The notes under the pieces were generated by a model that was given only the letters and a program-made list of their open reading frames with translations, was not told where the DNA came from and searched no databases. A program made the translations under genes and the position numbers. Positions 1 to 11,900 of a stretch of DNA of 64,000 nt are shown here, piece after piece (position 1 is the first letter of the stretch; every line of letters starts with the position of its first letter). Source of the stretch: Scenedesmus sp. ARA3 (lineage: Eukaryota > Chlorophyta > Chlorophyceae > Sphaeropleales > Scenedesmaceae); contig RWJK01001437.1 of the NCBI GenBank assembly GCA_004335835.1, positions 62,001 to 126,000 on the forward strand, read 5' to 3'.

Positions 1-647
1 GCTCAGGGCGCGGCAGGGGCCGCTTCAGGCCAGCTGCAGGCCCGCGGGGTGCACGTGCGGGCAAGTAGGCTCCGCCGAAGCGAAACAAGTTTGCTCCACA
101 GCAGGGCCCTTGGCTTCGATGTTGGTATTGGCTGGCCTAGTAAGTGTGCGTATGTGCCTAGCTTGGTAACCTCAGCTGCAGAACTACACGCTGGTCACCG
201 TGACACTGCTTGCTGCATGCCTTGTGGGCAGTTGCGAACCTGATGTTAATCATCATGTGGGTGCACATGCACATGTGTGCCTGGTGCAGATGCACATGTG
301 TGCCAGGCACATGCTGTCTCCGCTGCAGTTCAGTCGTGCGCACTCACAGCAACCAACTACCGTCTGCACGCTTGTTGTACGTGATTTTCTGCGCGAAGGA
401 AGGGCAGCACTTTGCCCACCACTGAATGTGCCGTTACACACGGTGTAGGGTTTCAAGATGCTGATGATCTTGTCTGGTTTGAACACGACAACGGTACATG
501 GCTGTAATTAGTGCAAAACAGCAACCTGGAACTATATGAGTCCACCGATCAGCACTTAAGCTGCGGCAGTGGTCGGGGTCGTACGTTGGGCTGTCGACGC
601 AGATCTCTTTTCTTCGCAAAAGCTTACTCAGCCAGCCCCCTCACGAC
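1..647. other. Upstream region of the DUF1772 gene, no gene seen
   Basis: No open frame here looks like a protein. A 15-base direct repeat (ATGCACATGTGTGCC) occurs at 267-281 and 290-304. The promoter of the gene starting at 648 should lie here, but no TATA box stands out. Confidence 0.4.
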
Positions 648-2069
648 ATGGCGGACAAAGTAGAAGTTGGTGCTGCAGCTGTTGCCTTGGCTGCTGCAGG
701 TCCGGCCTTTTGCAGAGCGCCTGTATGTACCGCACAGCAATGTGGCCCGCTGCTGCACTTGGTGGTGACTATATGAAGTTGACATCACGTTCATAACAGG
801 CAGTAGCTTCTTTTGCAGTACACTTGACTTGGTGTAGCCAGTGATAGGCTGCCAGTTCGTGCCAGATGGTGCCAAGTCCACACACGACAGACAGGAGCAG
901 CAGCAGCAGCAGCAGCAGCAGGGGCAGCAGCAGCAGCAGGGGCAGCAGCAGCAGCAGCAGGGGCAGCAGCAGCAGCAGCAGCAACACCGCAGGGAAGCAC
1001 ATGCTGCAGCTGATGCGCCTCTCCTTCTGTGTGTACGCAGGCATGTTTGCTGGCTCGGCCTTGTTCATCACTGCTGTTGAGCACCCCGCTGCCATGAAGG
1101 ACAGCTGCAGCAACTTCTACAGTTACTTCACACAGATGTTCCCTAGGTGCGCAGCTTGGCATGCTGCAGCAATTGCAAGCATGTGACTGTACACATTAGC
1201 GGTGTGCTGAGCAGTTGCAACACACGGTTGCATAGATTCCCCTGTGTCTGCATGGCACTTGCTGCTAAGCACGCCCAAGGTGTCATCACCAACTATGTGC
1301 TGCACCCGTTGCGCCACGCACATCGTGTGATGCCTCAGATTCACAGGCATGGCTTGCAGGCTGGTGCTTCCAGCTGTGCTTTGCTACGCGCCCATCAATG
1401 CGCCGCTGTCTGGCTGCCTGTGCAGGGCTGCGCGGCTGCAGGGCGGCCTGGCAATCCTGGGCTCGCATGCAGCCATGGTAGCGGCAGCCAAGTCACCCGA
1501 CAGTGACGCCAAGCTGCTGTGGGGGCTGTCGAGTGGCCTGCTGGGTGCTGTGTGGCCCTGGACGCTGCTGGCCATGATGCCCACAAACAAGAAGATCCTG
1601 AAGCAGGTGGGCGGCCAGCACCGCAGATCATGATCTGTTGATCAATGCAATGTGGCACCATGTGCAGCCACCAGCAGGCCCGGGCTTGTGCAGGCAGTTG
1701 CTCAGGCTGGTGGCTCGATGGCCTGTTGTGTGCGAGTGCTTGCACTGGCATAAACCCCTGCCCACACTTCCATTGTTCTGGTGTGAGAGCAGTTTTGTGC
1801 TTGCAAGCTCTGTTCTCTCACTCGTGTTGCACTTCACTGCTGCTGTTTCAGAGCATGCCCAGAGGCATAGACAGCAAGCAATGTCCTGCTGCTGCCACGC
1901 CGCCATTCCATGCATGCTGTGCGCTGCTGCCCTGCAGGATGAGAAGGATGAGACTGTGCAGTCGGCGCTGCTGACCAAGTGGGGTCAGCTGCATAGCGTG
2001 CGCACCGTGCTGTCAATGTCAGCGTTTGCAGTAATGCTTGCTGCTGCGCTGCGCAAGCGTAGTGCATGA
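648..2069 (+). CDS. DUF1772-type (anthrone oxygenase-like) small membrane protein, 4 exons
   Basis: I join exons 648-699, 993-1146, 1360-1606 and 1938-2069 (194 residues). Each intron is GT-AG and the phases (1, 2, 0) agree. The start ATG opens MADKVEVGAAAVALAAAG and runs in frame into LSFCVYAGMFAGSALFITAV followed by VEHPAAM. A hydrophobic first helix followed by an E-H-P motif is typical of DUF1772 proteins. Later come a WPWTLLAMMPTNKKIL segment and the C-terminal W..LHSVRTVLSMSAFAVML helix, which is the family's other conserved block. Length fits the family (about 150-200). About four membrane helices are expected. Some relatives act as anthrone oxygenases or in polyketide and secondary metabolism, but the substrate here is unknown. 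Intron 1 is filled with a CAG repeat. The gene is tail-to-tail with the helicase gene. Confidence 0.75.
895..983 (+). repeat. CAG triplet tract in intron 1 of the DUF1772 gene
   Basis: About thirty CAG units interrupted by three GGG CAG steps. The tract ends 9 bases before the acceptor of exon 2 (AG at 991-992). Confidence 0.85.
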
Positions 2070-2953
2070 GTGATGCTGGATGGGGGCAGGAGATTGGAAA
2101 TACAGTGATCATTAGGATGATGATGTGTGAGCCCGACCGAGCAGGGCAGCTGTGTACAGGCTTCATGCTAGCGCTTGGCTGCTTGACACTGTGTCTCTTA
2201 GGACAGGCTGGTCCTTCCTGTCCGCGGCAGCAGGCTATGTACAGTGTACGCAGCCTTGTGCGGCTCAGGCTGCGCAGCCACCCAGGGAGCAGCATCAAGC
2301 GCAGCAGCACTAGCAACTGTTAGGGTCGTGCCAGCAGGCTTGGTTCAAACTTGGATATATTTTTTATATGGAGCCAGCCTGGACATCACACAGTGTGCAG
2401 CAGCCTACTGGGAAATGGTTTTTGTGCGTGGTCCTGGTCCTGGACACCGCCGGCCACAGCGTGGGAAGTAGTGTAAATGTGTGCCTTGCTGTGCCATTTC
2501 AGCCGATCTTCCACACTGATTTTGCAGAAAGTGACAGAGCCCAACATTTGGTTTAACTGCTCGATGTTGTGATGACAAAGCTCCTGCCCAATGAAACACA
2601 TAGGAGCAGCATAAAATCTTCATTTCACATACTGTGCTGAGCAGGGCATCCGTGTCCCCCTGGATCTGACTCAGGGTGCACAAGTGGTGCACACTCATAC
2701 GCTGGCTTGCGGGCCGCAGATGGTGAGTGCACCGTAATCACACTGTAAAGCCAACCACGTTGGACGCTGTGAAGGGCTACTGAAGGCAACTGTGAGCGTG
2801 ACAGCAGCATGATAACAATCAAGCCCTGCTTCAAAAAGAAGGAGCAGCTTGCAAGAGCGGTTTCTCGCCAGAGGAGCAACAGCACTTGAAGTGCAGATGG
2901 CCGTCCTGTTGCACCGTGCTGCAACAGGCAGCGCACTCAAACCAGCTGCTTTC
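2070..2953. other. Convergent 3' region between the DUF1772 and helicase genes
   Basis: Stretch between two stop codons facing each other (2069 on +, 2954 on -). It should hold both 3' UTRs. No further coding exon is visible. Confidence 0.5.
2472..2476 (+). promoter_or_regulatory. TGTAA poly(A) signal candidate of the DUF1772 gene
   Basis: TGTAA, the green-algal polyadenylation signal, lies about 400 bases after the stop codon at 2069. A second TGTAA occurs near 2744, so the cleavage site is not certain. Confidence 0.35.
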
Positions 2954-5900
2954 TCAATGATTTTTAGCCAGGCGTGCTGAACGGCGCGTTGCCACCGTGC
3001 GCTTGCCAGGCGTAAAAACCACGTCGTGGCTGCCTCCAAATGTGAACGGCCCAGCACCTGCCACCGCTGTGTTAGCCTCTACCAGAGCGCACAGTGCGTC
3101 AACGCTAGCTAGCGTTGACTTGGCTATAGCCGCTGCCTGGCTCTGCTCGTTTGCTGCCGCAGCTGCCTGGCTCTGCTCGGCTGCTGCCGCTGCGCCCGCT
3201 TTGCTGCGCGCGTGCTGCAGCAGCTGGCGCATCTCCAGGATGCGCAGCGCCTGCTGCAGCTTGGGCGTGCTGGGGATGTGGCCGGACGGCAGCGCCAGGC
3301 CGAATGTGTACACCACGGCCCTGTCAGTGGGGAAGGCGCCGTCCAGCAAGCCCCTGCAGCGCAGCAGCACGCCACAAGGCCACACCAGCAGCTCGTCACC
3401 ATGCCAATGCAACACACCAGCGCATAGTCGGCCGCTCACTTGCCATAAACAAGCGGAACGGCAACAGGGCCGCGTTGCTGAGTGTGCTGTAATCGCGGAG
3501 CCTGAAAAAAGGGCGACAAATGGAGGTACGCACAGCACGACTGGTCGACTGAGACACGCATCAAGCCACTGCAGAGGCAGCAGCCTGCTGCTCGCACCTG
3601 CGTGGTGTGTAGCCTGGCCAGTCAGCCAGGTGTATCTGCCGCGACTGCTGCAGGAACAGGAAGCATGAGCGTGCCAGGCCGTCCATGCCCCAGCGGCCAT
3701 ACTGATCCAGGCACAGCGCGATGTGCAGCTGCAGCGGCAGCAGCGGCAACAGGGGCAGCAGTCAGCACATGCGCGACTCCGGCAGCATAGGTGGTGCAAT
3801 CATTGCAGCGATGTGCCAGGACAGCACCACAAGCAGGCCTGTCTGTACGCTTGCAGGAGCAGCGGCAAACATCTCCAGCAACCCCGTTCAAGATAGGCCG
3901 TTCGCTTCTCAGCAACACCATCGTGTCCCCTATGCCTGATTCGCAGTGCGTCACTGGCCGCTGCTCACCTTCATGTTTGGCTGCCATGCTGCCATCTGGC
4001 GCGCCACGCCAGCCAGGAAGCGGCCCATCAGCTGCATGTTGGCCTCATCATCAGCCCCCAGCAGCTTGGCAGCCTGCGCAGCGCTTAGGCCGGCTGCTGC
4101 TGCTGCTGCTTCTGCACTGACGGCCAGGGGGAAGTTCCACACCAGGTGCTGCACGCTGCTCATGGTGATGCCCTCTAGGCCCTGGTACAGCTGCGTGGCG
4201 TCAACGCCATAGCGCAGCTCCACGCCTGAGCAGCACGCAGCACGCAGCACAGCATAGCACAGCACAGCACGGCAGAACAGACAAACCAACACAGCATGCC
4301 GGTGTTACAGCAAGTGATTGGTGCAGCAGCAGTGCAACATCGTAGCGCAGCTCCACACCTGCGCAGCGCACACAGCGGATCATCACGGACCAGACACAAG
4401 AACGCAGCACATGTTGTATCTGGGCAGGGGCAGGTGCGTGTGTGGGCATGCGGCACACAGCTGGCACCCGCCAGCAGCATTGCACATGCCCTTCACCCGG
4501 CCTGCATATCGACGTTCAACACCTTGGCGAGAGCCGACCCGGGGACTAATATATGCTACACAGCACCAATGCATCGCTTCATAACCTCATGGTGCTTCAC
4601 AGCAGTCTGGTCACCTGCCGCCTCCAGCAGCTGCAGCCGCGCCTCCAGCGCCCTGCCCGGGTAGATGCGGCCCAGCCCCTGCCGCTGCTCATAGCTCGTG
4701 GCGATGATGCCGCAGCCCAGGGAGGCCGCCGGCTGATCAGGCTGCGCTGCAGCGCGCCGCTTCAGCAATGCAGCAGTGAAGCTGAAGTCTCCTTCCCCTA
4801 GCAGCAGTATCAGCCCATCACTGCTGCTGCTGCTGCTGTTGTTGACGAGTTCTGCCTCGTATGCTGCCGGCATGCCTGCTGCTTTGCTGCTGCTCCAGTC
4901 AAAGGTCAACCCTTGCTGCGGCTGCTGGTCGTCTACTGTTCTAGAGGTGTCTGTACCTAGGCTCTTGCTACTGCTGCTGATGCTGATGCCTCTGACGTCG
5001 GGCGTGTGGTGCAGGAATCTGCAAGCTGCACCATACATGCACCCGCTGCGCGACAGGAAGAAGCGGCAGGTGGGCCGCGCATGCCTAAAGTTGCACTGCG
5101 ATCCAAACCTGCAGCCGCTGCTGCTCATGAAGAACTTGCACACAGGTGTGGCATCGTCTGCTGCTTCCTGCTGCTGCTCTGCTGCTGACAGATAGGCTTC
5201 TTCCTGATCACCATCTGCATCTACATCTACCTCTTTCAAGCCAAACTCGCTGACTATACCTCGCCCTGCTGAGGCTCCGTTGCTATGCCACGCATTGCTG
5301 CTGCTGCTGCTGCTGCTGCTGTCCTGCAGCTGCAGCAGCTGAGCATCTGCAGCTGCTGTGCCTGCCTGGAAGACCTGCGTCAGCGCAGGCAGTAGACGCG
5401 ATTTGCCAGTTACAGAATGACTGCAGCGCACACAGAGCGCTACTAGCAGCCCAGGACTGCCTGCCACCTGCTGCACGTACCAAATTGTGTGAGTGCACAT
5501 GCATCAACCTGCACGCCACATACATGCATGCATGTGCGCCCACCCTAGGGCTCACCTGCCCCAGCAGCTGCAGCAGCTGGCTGTGCTTGCTGTAGCTGTG
5601 CATGCTGGGCATGGCCAGGCCCTGGCAGCTGCAGGCGCCCTCCAGCACGCTGCCTGGCTGGGCAGGCAGCAGCCGGCAGGTGTGGCTGGCCTGTGCGCAG
5701 CAGCAAGCAGCACGCAGCAATGACACGGCAGGGCGCGCGGCTCAGCAATTGCCAGCGCATGTGTTTGTGCCTCCTCAGCCAGCCATTAGGTACTACTCGG
5801 CTGCGTGCACATGAATGCACTCGCGCCGCGGAAGGCTCTTGGACCAAGGACTGCGCAAGGCAGCATACACACAGACAAGCATTGATGCATCCGTGGTTGA

Positions 5901-8900
5901 TCCGCTCGAGGCTGTTCGGCAGTAGGCCCCAAAGCTGCATGTAATTCTGTGCCGCGCACCTGCTGCCTGCGGTAGTATTCTGGTGGCCCTGGGGCCCTGT
6001 GAATGAAGCTGGGGCGGAATGTGTGCAGCGCTGCAGGCCAGCAGCAGGCACAGCCAGCCCGTGAGCCACATGTGCAATCACGCTTGTTTGCTGTGTGGGT
6101 GAGAACCCCAATGGGAATTGGTGGGTGGCAATGCACGTGCACAGCTGTTGGCACCTCTGGCACAGAGCAGCAAGCACTTCCATGCTACCCTGCTAGTTGG
6201 GTGTCAATCAACATGCGAGTAGCTGCCGGCCAGCAGCACCCCCCACCCACCCCATCATCACCACACACGCACCCACACCCTCCTTCGGCTGCGTCATATG
6301 CCGACTGCTTCTCGCTGGAATGCTTACATGTGATTGTATTCACCCTATCAACACCCACCTGAGACGATAATGGCCAGCGTGTCCTGCACGTGCCGTAGGC
6401 TGGCAGGCAGCAGGTGGTGCTGGCGGCACCAGGCCGCCTCAGCATCAGTCACAATGGCAGCAGCAGCACTCGACAGCACGCTGCGGGCGTCAGCAGCAGC
6501 GTCAGCGCCAGCCCTGTCCGTGCCTACAGCTATGCCGCCGTTGCTGCTGCTGCCGCTGCCAGGTGGCAACTCCACCTGCAGTAGCTGCTTCAGGCGCTGC
6601 ACATCGCACCACTGCTGCTGCCACGCCTCAAACGCCGCCAGGTTTGCCAGCAGCTGCACGGTCCGATCAACACCCTGCCGGCCGCTGCTGCTGCTGACGT
6701 CGTACCCAAACACACCTGCTGCTGCGGCTGCGCTGTCAGGCTGCATCAGGCCAGCTTCCACAGCTGCAGCAGCACCCCCTGCAGCCCCCTGGCTGTCAGG
6801 GCCGTAGTAATACAGCGTCACATACTTCATGGCGGCGGATCCAAATGGCTGCTGGATGGGGTATGGCGTGGCGTTCATGAGTGCTGCCAGCAGGCAGGCC
6901 TCCCAGGCGTGCCCCGCCAGGCCGCCACAAGCCAGCAGCAGCGAGGACTCTAGGGATAGCGGCAGTGCGGCGATGAACACGCCTGTGCGGCTGGGCTCCA
7001 GCCGGCCCTTGGCATTGGGCGCAGCAAGGCCCACCTGTACGTGACGAAAGCAACAACCCATAATGGCATATGCACGGCAGGTGTGTTGCACAGTGGCACA
7101 ATGCCTCTGCTGTTGTTGCGAGGCTAGCAGCTGCTGCTGGTGTGCTGGCTGCTGTGCAGTAGTGGCAGGACACCACGGATGCGTGCATGGCATGCTAACA
7201 GGACTGTTGCTTCCGGTGCAAAGGCCTGCACATCGACTAACAATGCCACACTCATGCTGCTGCTGCTGCTGCTAGTTGCAGTTGCCGCGCGTGCCTGCAC
7301 CCCGCATTGCTAGCCGCTGCAAGCAGCACACAACAGCAGCACAAACACGTGCACTGTCTCTGCAGGAGCAGGCTGCAATACATCTGCACCAGCGCTGCAG
7401 CCCCCCGCCCCACCTGCTGCAGGTACTCCAGGGCAGCAGCCACCACGGCCGCCTGTGGCGCGTCCAGCGCCTGTGCCAGCAGCGCCGCGGGGTCTGCCAT
7501 GGCCCTGCTGGCTGCGCTGAGCAGGCTGAGCACCTCGCGCCGCAGGCTGCGCAGCGTCAGCGAGGAGCAGTCAAACCTGCGGCAGGCGGAGGAGGAGGCA
7601 GCGTTAGACATGCCAGGCAGGGTGTGGGGCGAGGCTGCTAGTCAGTTGGCGGGGCAGGGTCTACAGTCATCATCTGCGTCACAGCGGCAGGCACACTACA
7701 TCCGCGCTTGGTGCAAAGATGCTGCGCAGCTGCTGCTCCCTTACCTGTCCAACTTGAGGAAGGCAGCGCGGGGCATCAGGCGGTAGCAGGTGCCCGCGCA
7801 GGTCCTGCCGGTGCGCCCCGCGCGCTGCTCAGCAGCAGACTGGCTGGCCCACACCACCTGCGCCCTCTCGCGGCAGGAGGCGGCGTCCCAGTACACCTGC
7901 AGAGAGCAGCAGCAGCAGCAGCAGCAGTAGCAGCAGCAGCAGTAGCAGCAGCAATGCATGAGCAATGTGTGAGCAGCAAACACAAGTTATGATGGTGTCA
8001 GGTGTGGTGTAGAGCACGTGCTGGTGCCGCAGCATACCACATTCACGCAGTCGATAGAATGCTGCATGTTCTGCTGCATATCGCCACCAACGCTGCCGAG
8101 CGTGCTGCCAACTGCTGTGCCACCTGAGACCACCCGCCTGCGCCTCCTTCAACACGCGCGCAGCAGCCCAGTAACGCACCTGGTTTGTGGTGCAGGCGTC
8201 GATGACATGCTTCACATGTGGGATGGTCACGCTGCTCTCTGCAGGGCAGCAGCACAGCGTCATGTGGCGCAGCTGTCACTGCTGCAGGGCACGCTATCAG
8301 CCCGCCTAGCAAAACAGCTCCCAGCTGCAAGCATGCGACTCAGCAAACAAGGGAGAAGGCAGTCAGACGTCATGCACATCAGCGCTGTGCTGCCATGTGC
8401 TGTTGCCCACCTGCCACATTGGTGGCCAGGATGACCTTCCTGCTGCCGGGCGCCACGGCCTGCTGCATGCTGGCCATGGCCTCGTCAATGTCCACAGAGG
8501 AGTGCAGCGGGAACAGCTGCAGGCTGCGGCAGCAGCGGCAGCAGCGGGGGCAGCAACAAGCACATCAGCAGGAAAGAAACTGAGCAATGTCTGGAGCAGG
8601 TGGTTGTAATAGTGTGCTGTTTGGCACGCTGGGAGAATTTACAACACTTTGCTGCCCCCAACTGCAGCATCTCCCAGCAGATCATGCACACTTTGAAGTG
8701 CTGCAGGAAACATTGGCGTCGCTATCTGCCATGAGCTCACACAGTCGGACAAGCCTGCCGCACCTGGCTGCGTAATCTCCTTCTGCTGTGTTCTGCTGCG
8801 CCAGCTCCAGCAGCAGCCTATGCAGCAGCTCCAATGTTTTGTAGGTGGGCAGAAACACAAGAATCACCGCGTCTGCGTCGTCCTCTTCTCTGTGCAGCTG

Positions 8901-11900
8901 CACCACGACGTCCCGCACCAGCATCAGCATGGGCAGGCCCACCTGCATGCAGCGAGGGGGTGTTGAAAAGCAGATGTGCAGGCGGGCGTGTCCGTTGTGC
9001 CAGGTCGTTGTCAGTGGTTCAGTAGTTCAGCGCGCTTCAGCAATGGTGGTTTTTCCCATACGTGAGAGTGCTTACATGTCAGACCAGTAACCTGGTTGTA
9101 TAATCAACTGTTTTCAAAGCAGCACTGCAACTTGCACAGGCAGCAGTAGACGTGCAGACCTCAGGGCGATGCTACGTCGACGCTGCAGCGTTTCAACGAG
9201 CAGTTCGACAACCGTTCTACGGTGGTACAAGGACGATGCGAAACGCCCCTGATAGCAGCAGGTGCTTGAAGCAACGGCAGCATGAACTTCAGGCTATGAT
9301 TACGGGACCCCCGAGTGACACCGACAAGGCGGCACGAAGCCCCAAGCCTGGCTAATCGATGGCAAATTATACGAAGTTCGACAACGGGCAAAAACGACGG
9401 CGCCTTCATGTGCCAGCGGCACAACGGCAGCAACAGCTTGTAGCAGTGCTGCTGCTCCTGCAGCTGCCGCTGCCCATCCTCGCCTCAGCTGCAGAACTTC
9501 CTCCATGGGTGTCAGTGCACATGTCGCTGGCAGTCACCACTGCAGGAGCATGCTCGGCGCTGCTAGCAGACTTTGCACTGACAGTGGCTGAGGCAGCACG
9601 GCGGGACGCTGAGCAGCAGCCAGGCGTGCTGCTCACGCGCATCACCAGGCACACCTGCCAGGTAGTCAATGTGAGCTGATTGTGAGACATTTATATATTC
9701 AACTGGCTGACAGACTCACACACACATAGCATTTTTCAAACTGCCCATGCTGAGCTGGAGAAGCATGCGCGTTGCCGCAGAGCTGCCGCCCTCAGGCTGA
9801 TCCGCACTCCTGCTGATTGTATGCTCGCAGGACACGCAAGGCGGCACACACGCCTGCCTCATCAGCGGCTTGCGCTTGCGTGGCAGCAGCAGGACAGCCC
9901 TAGCAGCTGCCAGAGATGCCCTGGTGGCAGCAGGCAATGCAGGCGGCGCAGCAGGAGGCCTGCGCTGCAGCAGACTGCCCAGCACCTGCCTCGTGTTCTC
10001 CAGCAGCAGCAAGCCCATCACAGCATCCGGTGAGTAGCACAAGTGTTGGTGCCGCCTCGCATGGCTGGCAGCCTGGTGCCTGTCACGCAGCACAAGCCCT
10101 GGTGCATATCAGCATCAGCATCAGCACCACAACCACATCCATGCCAGTGGCCGAGTGGGTGGATGGCCAAGCAAGCAGCAGCGGTTGCTGCGCTTTGCCT
10201 CTGGGGTGCAGCGTTGCAGCCGCATGCGTTACGTCAAGACAAATGGCGGGCATGCTGATCTACAGCAGCAAGTGCAGCCGTCCGACGGCCTGGTGTCCAG
10301 GTCCAACACCTGCCCACACCTGCTGTGCCTCCGCCCCTGACATGTGGGCGCCCTTGCAGGAGCCAACAAGCAGGCTGCAGGCAACATCACAGCAGCAGTG
10401 CCTGGCAGGCCTGCCACCTCGCCACCACCCTCACCACCACCCTCACCATCACCGTCTTTGCCGCCTAGCCCCAGCCCCAGCCCTGGCGTGCCGCGCAGCC
10501 TGCTGCGGGTCAGTGACTTCAAGTACCTCGGTGGCTTTGCCCTGCCTGCTGCTGCATGCGGCCAGACCACGGCATACGCCTCAGGTGATGCCTGCTGCAC
10601 GGCGCTGCATGCTGCAGCGCCTCCATGTGTGTCCTCAGACTGGCCACTGCCTGTGCACGCAGCTTAGCCAGCAGAAGCCACAGCTGTGAAGCTGTGCTGC
10701 AACGCTGCTGCTGCTGCGCGATGTCAGCTATATTGCAGCAGCACACGCCAATGAGCCACCGGACGTTCTCAGGCACTGCCTTTTGCTTGTGGAATGCTGA
10801 CTGGACCTTCAATTGCTGCTGCAGGTGGCTTGGCATTGCGCAGGGTGGGTGACGCCATACACTTCTATTCCACTACCAGCACCGTAGACAGCTCAGGCAG
10901 CACAGATGGCGGCAGCCGCATCTATGAGGTGACCATGCCCCCTGAGCTCAGCACTGTGGCGGGTGAGTGGCCCACAGCCACTGCCACAGGCAGCTGCAGC
11001 GACCTGTATGGCGGCCGGCGGCGCATCGATGGCGCATATGCAGTCTGGACACACGGCTTGCGCTATGACGCGGCACGTGGCAGGCTCTACTGGAGCTTTG
11101 GGGACGTGTACAATGCTGGTAGGCTCGAGCACGCGTGATCATGTGTGGAGGCTATGGCGTGATCATGTGTGGAGGCTATGGCGTGATCATGTGTGGAGGC
11201 TATGGCGTGATCATGTGTGGAGGCTATGGCGTGATCATGTGTGGAGGCTATGGCGTGATCATGTGTGGAGGCTATGGCGTGATCATGTGTGGAGGCTATG
11301 GCGTGATCATGTGTGGAGGCTATGGCGTGATCATGTGTGGAGGCTATGGCGTGATCATGTGTGGAGGCTATGGCGTGATCATGTGTGGAGGCTATGGCGT
11401 GATCATGTGTGGAGGCTATGGCGTTGAACATCCCTGCAGCTTTGCACCTACTTAGGCGCATGCCTGTTTGGTTATGCTGCTGCCTGCCAAGCCTCTCAGA
11501 AGCACCATGCTGTGTGTCCACTGCTGCTGTGTATCATGGTATGCTTATAACGCTCTGCATTGTACCCCTGCCCGCCTGTGTCTGTGCAGCTGCCAGGAAT
11601 GACCCCGTGCTGGGCTACAATCTGCTGGGCAACAGCAGCAGCAGCAGCAGCATCACCGCCAAGGGCCCCTGGAGCGTCAGCACAGCCGGCAGCAACTGCA
11701 ACGCACCAGGCTGCACCCTGCACTCACAAAAGGTGCGGCTGCTGTGCTGCTGCCAGTGGTTCATTCGTGATCTCTGGACGCCAAGACACTCCAGCTTAGC
11801 GCAGTGGGCAGCTGCACTCGCTGCGATATCTTGACCTGGCAGTCTGCACACTCAATAGTCAGCATGACACCTGCGCCTGCTGCTGTGCGGCGTGCTGCGC

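Noticed and set aside
3421..3505. Possible extra helicase exon (LRDYSTLSNAALLPFRLF or APRLQHTQQRGPVAVPLVYG)
   Set aside because: Neither reading fits both flanking phases with good splice sites; skipping it joins WPGYTPRR to GLLDGAF in phase.
2997..3668. 223-codon plus-strand frame
   Set aside because: Antisense of the last helicase exons, which give a domain-consistent protein on the other strand.
11133..11420. Possible CRISPR array or repeat protein (IMCGGYGV / RDHVWRLW)
   Set aside because: Repeats are contiguous with no spacers, the host is eukaryotic, and the tract lies wholly inside a phase-consistent intron.
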